DNA from: Aphodoplasma sp045592745
GTDB lineage: Bacteria; Bacillota; Clostridia; UBA1381; UMGS1253
DNA: 64,000 nt
Direction of reading: 5' to 3'
NCBI GenBank assembly: GCA_045592745.1
Contig: JAZNVH010000029.1
Location: forward strand, 1 to 64,000
Positions 61,043 to 64,000 of the stretch are shown here, piece by piece. The position numbers and the translations under genes are program-made. Positions within the stretch are counted from its first letter, which is position 1. Each line of letters opens with the position of its first letter. A model generated the notes under the pieces. That model worked only from the letters and a program-made list of their open reading frames with translations, ran no database searches and had not been told where the DNA came from.

Positions 61043-61972
61043 TTACTCCATATTCATTTTTCGAAGCTTTTTAAGCACATCTTCAAAATAATCAGGTAGC
61101 TCACACGAAAACTCCATTTTTTCTTTCGAGCGCGGATGTATAAACTCAATCCTTTTTGCATGCAAAAGCTGACCTTCAAGCTTGAATGCCTCTTTTTTTA
61201 TGCCATACGTTTTATCGCCCACAACGCTGTGAGCAATATGTGCCATGTGGACTCTTATCTGGTGCGTTCTTCCCGTTTGAAGCTTACATTTTACCAATGT
61301 ATAACGCCCAAAACGCTCAAGCACGGTTACAAACGTTTTGGCATCGCGCGCATTTTTTGTTGTAACGCACATTTTTTTGCGGTCATTCGGATTTCTTCCA
61401 ATCGGAAAATCGAGCGTAAGCTCATCTTCCTTAATGTTTCCGTTTACAAGCGCATAGTACTCTCTTGACAAGCTTCTGTCAGCGAGCTGTGCTGACAAAA
61501 ATGTGTGCGCCTCATCATTTTTTGCGACGATTAAAAGCCCCGATGTGTCCTTGTCAATTCTGTGCACAATTCCGGGCCGCATTACACCATTTATTCCCGA
61601 TAAACTGCCCTCGCAGTGCTTCATAAGTGCGTTTACAAGCGTACCGTCATAATTTCCCGGTGCGGGATGTACTACCATACCCTGCTTTTTGTTTATGACG
61701 AGCAAATCTTTATCTTCATAAACAACGTCAAGCTCTATATCCTGTGCTTCTATATTGTACTCTTGTGGCTGTGGGACTATAATCTGTATAACGTCATCCT
61801 CGCACACTTTATATTTTTTATTTAATATGGTTTCGTCCTTTGTAACAAGCCCTTCTTCAATAAGCTTTGCAGCGTGTGAGCGCGAAAGATTATCAAGCGA
61901 CTCGGCTATGTAAACATCGAGTCGTTTGCCTTCATCCTCTTTTGTTACTGTAAGCACTTTTTTATCGCTCAT
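61043..61972 (-). CDS. rluD: RluD-family 23S rRNA pseudouridine synthase
   Basis: 309 aa. An N-terminal S4 RNA-binding domain (RLDVYIAESLDNLSRSHAAK) is followed by the catalytic RPGIVHRIDKDTSGLLIVAK, whose Asp attacks uracil, and LQTGRTHQIRVHMAHIAHSV. RluD, RluA and RluC paralogs cannot be separated by eye, so the symbol is approximate. It overlaps lspA by 11 nt. Confidence 0.88.
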   Translation of the reverse strand: MSDKKVLTVTKEDEGKRLDVYIAESLDNLSRSHAAKLIEEGLVTKDETILNKKYKVCEDDVIQIIVPQPQEYNIEAQDIELDVVYEDKDLLVINKKQGMVVHPAPGNYDGTLVNALMKHCEGSLSGINGVMRPGIVHRIDKDTSGLLIVAKNDEAHTFLSAQLADRSLSREYYALVNGNIKEDELTLDFPIGRNPNDRKKMCVTTKNARDAKTFVTVLERFGRYTLVKCKLQTGRTHQIRVHMAHIAHSVVGDKTYGIKKEAFKLEGQLLHAKRIEFIHPRSKEKMEFSCELPDYFEDVLKKLRKMNME

Positions 61973-62426
61973 CTGTTTCTCCCCTGATATTTTCTGAAAA
62001 TAAAATATAGATAATCATTAATACCGCACCAATGCATACGCATATATCTGCAATATTAAAGCATGGAAAATCTATAAACAAAAAATGAAGAAAATCCGTT
62101 ACATATCCAAAGGCTATTCTGTCAATCAAATTGCCGATTCCGCCTGCAAAGATAAGCGATGATGCGCTCAAAAGAAGCGGCGTTTTGTTTTTGTTTTTTA
62201 TAACGTAAACCAGTAAAACGGCAAGCACAAGCAGAGTAACCGCAATCAAAAACCAACGCGTATCCTGCATCATTCCAAATGCCGCGCCTCTGTTTTCAAC
62301 ATACACAAAATCCATTATATACTTTATAAAGCCAACACTTCCTGCGCCCAAAAGAAACTTTCTCGCTATAAATTTTGCCGCCTGATCAAGTGCTATAAGC
62401 ACGAGCGTAATTACTGCATATATCAT
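61962..62426 (-). CDS. lspA: Signal peptidase II (lipoprotein)
   Basis: 154 aa, four membrane helices, with VENRGAAFGM, GGIGNLIDRIAFGYVTDFL and FNIADICVCIG holding the two catalytic Asp residues. It processes lipoproteins such as those at 15440 and 59995. Confidence 0.95.
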   Translation of the reverse strand: MIYAVITLVLIALDQAAKFIARKFLLGAGSVGFIKYIMDFVYVENRGAAFGMMQDTRWFLIAVTLLVLAVLLVYVIKNKNKTPLLLSASSLIFAGGIGNLIDRIAFGYVTDFLHFLFIDFPCFNIADICVCIGAVLMIIYILFSENIRGETDER

Positions 62427-62441
62427 CGTTTCACCGCCAAA

Positions 62442-63521
62442 TTATCTAATTATGCATTCTATTGCATGCTCTGTTTCTTCTTTAGTAATATCATCCAAAA
62501 TAACTGTTTCTCCCATACCTTTTATGAGCACAAACCGAAGCTTATCCGACATTTTCTTTTTGTCATTTTGCATATATTCTATAACAGTTTCTTTGCCTGC
62601 GCCACAAAAGCTTGTTTCAAGTGCGTATGAAGAAATTATGTCCTTTACACGCTCACAATACTCTTTTGTAACGTATCCGCGAGCAAGCGAAATATCAAGC
62701 GCACCAACCATTCCAAGAGCTACACATTCGCCGTGCAAAAGCTCAAAATTCTTCGCACTTTCAACTCCGTGCCCTATCGTATGTCCAAAATTTAATATTG
62801 CACGCATTCCCATTTCAGTTTCGTCGTGCATTACAACATCTGCCTTGATGGCGCAGCATTTATAAATTACATTTTCAATAGCTTTATCGCCAAGGCTTAA
62901 TATTTCATCGACGTTTTCCTCAAGATAGCTCAAAAATTCATCATCTCTTATAACGCCATACTTTATAACCTCTGCCATCCCTGCACTAAACTCACGTTTT
63001 GGGAGAGTTTTTAATGTGGATGTATTTATATACACAAGCGAAGGCTGTTTAAATGCGCCTATAATGTTTTTCACGCCTGAAAAATCAATACCAACCTTGC
63101 CGCCGACACTGCTGTCTGTCTGTGCAAGAAGCGTTGTCGGAATTTGAACAAAATCGATACCTCGCATATATGTAGCTGCCGCAAGTCCTGCCATATCACC
63201 GACAACACCGCCACCAAGTGCGATAATAGCAGACTTTCTGTCGAGCTTATGCTCCACCAGCGCGTTATATATCTTTTGAAGCGTATCTATATTTTTACTC
63301 TTTTCCCCCGCCTCAAATATAACGTGTCCAGGCTTTGCAAACCCTGCTTTGCATATACACTCTTCAAGCTTTGAAAGATAAATCGGCGCTACATTTGTGT
63401 CGCTGACAATCAAAATTTTTCCTTTGCATACGCGCACAAGCTCGTCTGCAAGAGCATCAAAGCCCGTATCTATAACAATATCGTAACTGCGTTTTTCAAA
63501 ATCAAGATTTAGTCTTTGCAT
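62442..63521 (-). CDS. aroB: 3-dehydroquinate synthase
   Basis: 359 aa. IALGGGVVGDMAGLAAATYM binds NAD, DSSVGGKVGIDFSGVKNIIG is substrate-binding, and the Zn ligands lie in HDETEMGMRAILNFGHTIGH and GECVALGM. Second step of the shikimate pathway. Followed by lspA after 15 bp. Confidence 0.96.
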   Translation of the reverse strand: MQRLNLDFEKRSYDIVIDTGFDALADELVRVCKGKILIVSDTNVAPIYLSKLEECICKAGFAKPGHVIFEAGEKSKNIDTLQKIYNALVEHKLDRKSAIIALGGGVVGDMAGLAAATYMRGIDFVQIPTTLLAQTDSSVGGKVGIDFSGVKNIIGAFKQPSLVYINTSTLKTLPKREFSAGMAEVIKYGVIRDDEFLSYLEENVDEILSLGDKAIENVIYKCCAIKADVVMHDETEMGMRAILNFGHTIGHGVESAKNFELLHGECVALGMVGALDISLARGYVTKEYCERVKDIISSYALETSFCGAGKETVIEYMQNDKKKMSDKLRFVLIKGMGETVILDDITKEETEHAIECIIR

Positions 63522-63551
63522 ATCCTTACTCCAAATTTTTAATATGAATAA

Positions 63552-63580
63552 GGGAAGGCAAACTACTGCCTTCCCAAATA
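63552..63580 (-). terminator. Terminator after ileS
   Basis: GGGAAGGCA (63552-63560) pairs with TGCCTTCCC (63567-63575); on the minus strand TTATTC follows, a weak T tract. Confidence 0.55.
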
Positions 63581-63596
63581 ATTTACCTTACTGTTC

Positions 63597-64000
63597 TTAG
63601 TCTTTAAGAACACTCGCACAACGTGCACAAAGCGTCGGATGCTCGCTATCAGATCCAATAGAATCAGAATAAATCCAGCAACGCTCACACTTTTCACCCT
63701 TTGCGGCACTAACCTTTGTCTTTACAATATCGCCCGCAAACGCATCAGCATCAGCATTCTCCATGCTTTCGAGAGCTACTCTTGAAACAATAAATACTGT
63801 TGCAAGCTCATCTTTAATGCTGCCTAAGAATTCGTACTCATCCTTGTTTGCATATACAACAATATCTGCCGCAAGCGACTGTCCTATTACCTTATTTGCA
63901 CGAGCTTGCTCAAGCGCTTTTAAAACATCATCACGAATAGCGATAACCTTTGCCCACTTCTCCGAAAGAGCCTCGTTTTCATACTTTACATCATAGCTTG
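63597..64000 (-). CDS. ileS: Isoleucyl-tRNA synthetase, C-terminal part (cut by window edge)
   Basis: About 134 C-terminal residues are inside the window. SEKWAKVIAIRDDVLKALEQ and ARANKVIGQSL belong to the anticodon-binding region, and the terminal zinc finger is CERCW...CARC, as in bacterial IleRS. The stop TAA is at 63597-63599. The catalytic part lies beyond 64000. Confidence 0.95.
   Translation of the reverse strand, partial: SYDVKYENEALSEKWAKVIAIRDDVLKALEQARANKVIGQSLAADIVVYANKDEYEFLGSIKDELATVFIVSRVALESMENADADAFAGDIVKTKVSAAKGEKCERCWIYSDSIGSDSEHPTLCARCASVLKD

Noticed and set aside
1..64000. CRISPR array or prophage
   Set aside because: No regularly spaced direct repeats, cas genes or phage structural genes were seen; the single tyrosine recombinase stands among metabolic genes.

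Overview
This AT-rich window carries the gene content of a spore-forming member of the Clostridia (Firmicutes), probably a saccharolytic, gut-type anaerobe. The support is a complete spoIIIA operon, the spoIIGA-sigE-sigG cluster, spoIIID, yunB, a spoIIQ-like gene and a small acid-soluble spore protein. Pyruvate formate-lyase with its activase points to anaerobic metabolism, and LexA and the ribosome binding sites are of Gram-positive type. Several genes start with TTG. The species cannot be named from the sequence.

Layout. 0-3 kb: the 3' end of an IS3-type insertion sequence, then a TetM-like GTPase fused to a Rae1/YacP-like NYN nuclease domain. 3-9.7 kb: spoIIQ-like gene with a sigma-F promoter, SASP, mscL, a P-loop ATPase, a 56-aa Cys-rich protein, lexA, yunB and a folT-folC operon under a tetrahydrofolate riboswitch. 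9.8-15.4 kb: tRNA-Arg(CCG), an Asp23 protein and spoIIIAA-AH behind a sigma-E promoter. 15.4-21.4 kb: a carbohydrate accessory patch with an orphan ABC solute-binding lipoprotein, a large secreted SGNH esterase, and a broken glycoside hydrolase gene (frameshift plus internal deletion). 21.5-31.3 kb: spoIIID, pflB-pflA, a stand-alone E2-like acyltransferase without its catalytic His, and the operon hisD-hisB-HAD-xer-chrA-chrA. 31.4-37.7 kb: apgM, metG, alaS and a HIT protein. 37.7-40.3 kb: spoIIGA-sigE-sigG. 40.4-44.2 kb: ylxM-ffh-rpsP-khpA-rimM-trmD. 44.2-49.4 kb: tspO, a coiled-coil protein, coaD, rsmD, a methyltransferase, an MFS transporter, 6S RNA and a DUF1292 protein. 49.4-52.4 kb: nagB, a LysM protein behind three LexA-box-like palindromes (YneA-like SOS division inhibitor), a PqqD-like RRE protein with an S26-type peptidase, and thiT under a TPP riboswitch. 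52.4-58.2 kb: pyrR-B-C-F-K-D with a PyrR attenuator leader. 58.2-61 kb: a plus-strand accessory cassette (lysozyme-like protein, small membrane protein, DUF5050 lipoprotein) with a duplicated hairpin element. 61-64 kb: rluD-type synthase, lspA, aroB and the 3' end of ileS.

How the parts relate. The sporulation genes cover both sides of the engulfment channel (SpoIIQ in the forespore, SpoIIIAA-AH in the mother cell), sigma-E with its activating protease, sigma-G, and SpoIIID. LexA is linked to the LysM protein through shared operator-like palindromes. Vitamin uptake appears twice as ECF S-components (FolT, ThiT), each under its own riboswitch. The pyr operon has all UMP pathway genes except carAB and pyrE.

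No CRISPR array, prophage or rRNA operon was seen. The items most worth following up are the GTPase-Rae1 fusion, the RRE/peptidase pair, the 58-61 kb cassette with its duplicated hairpins, the His-less E2-like protein and the SOS-controlled LysM gene.
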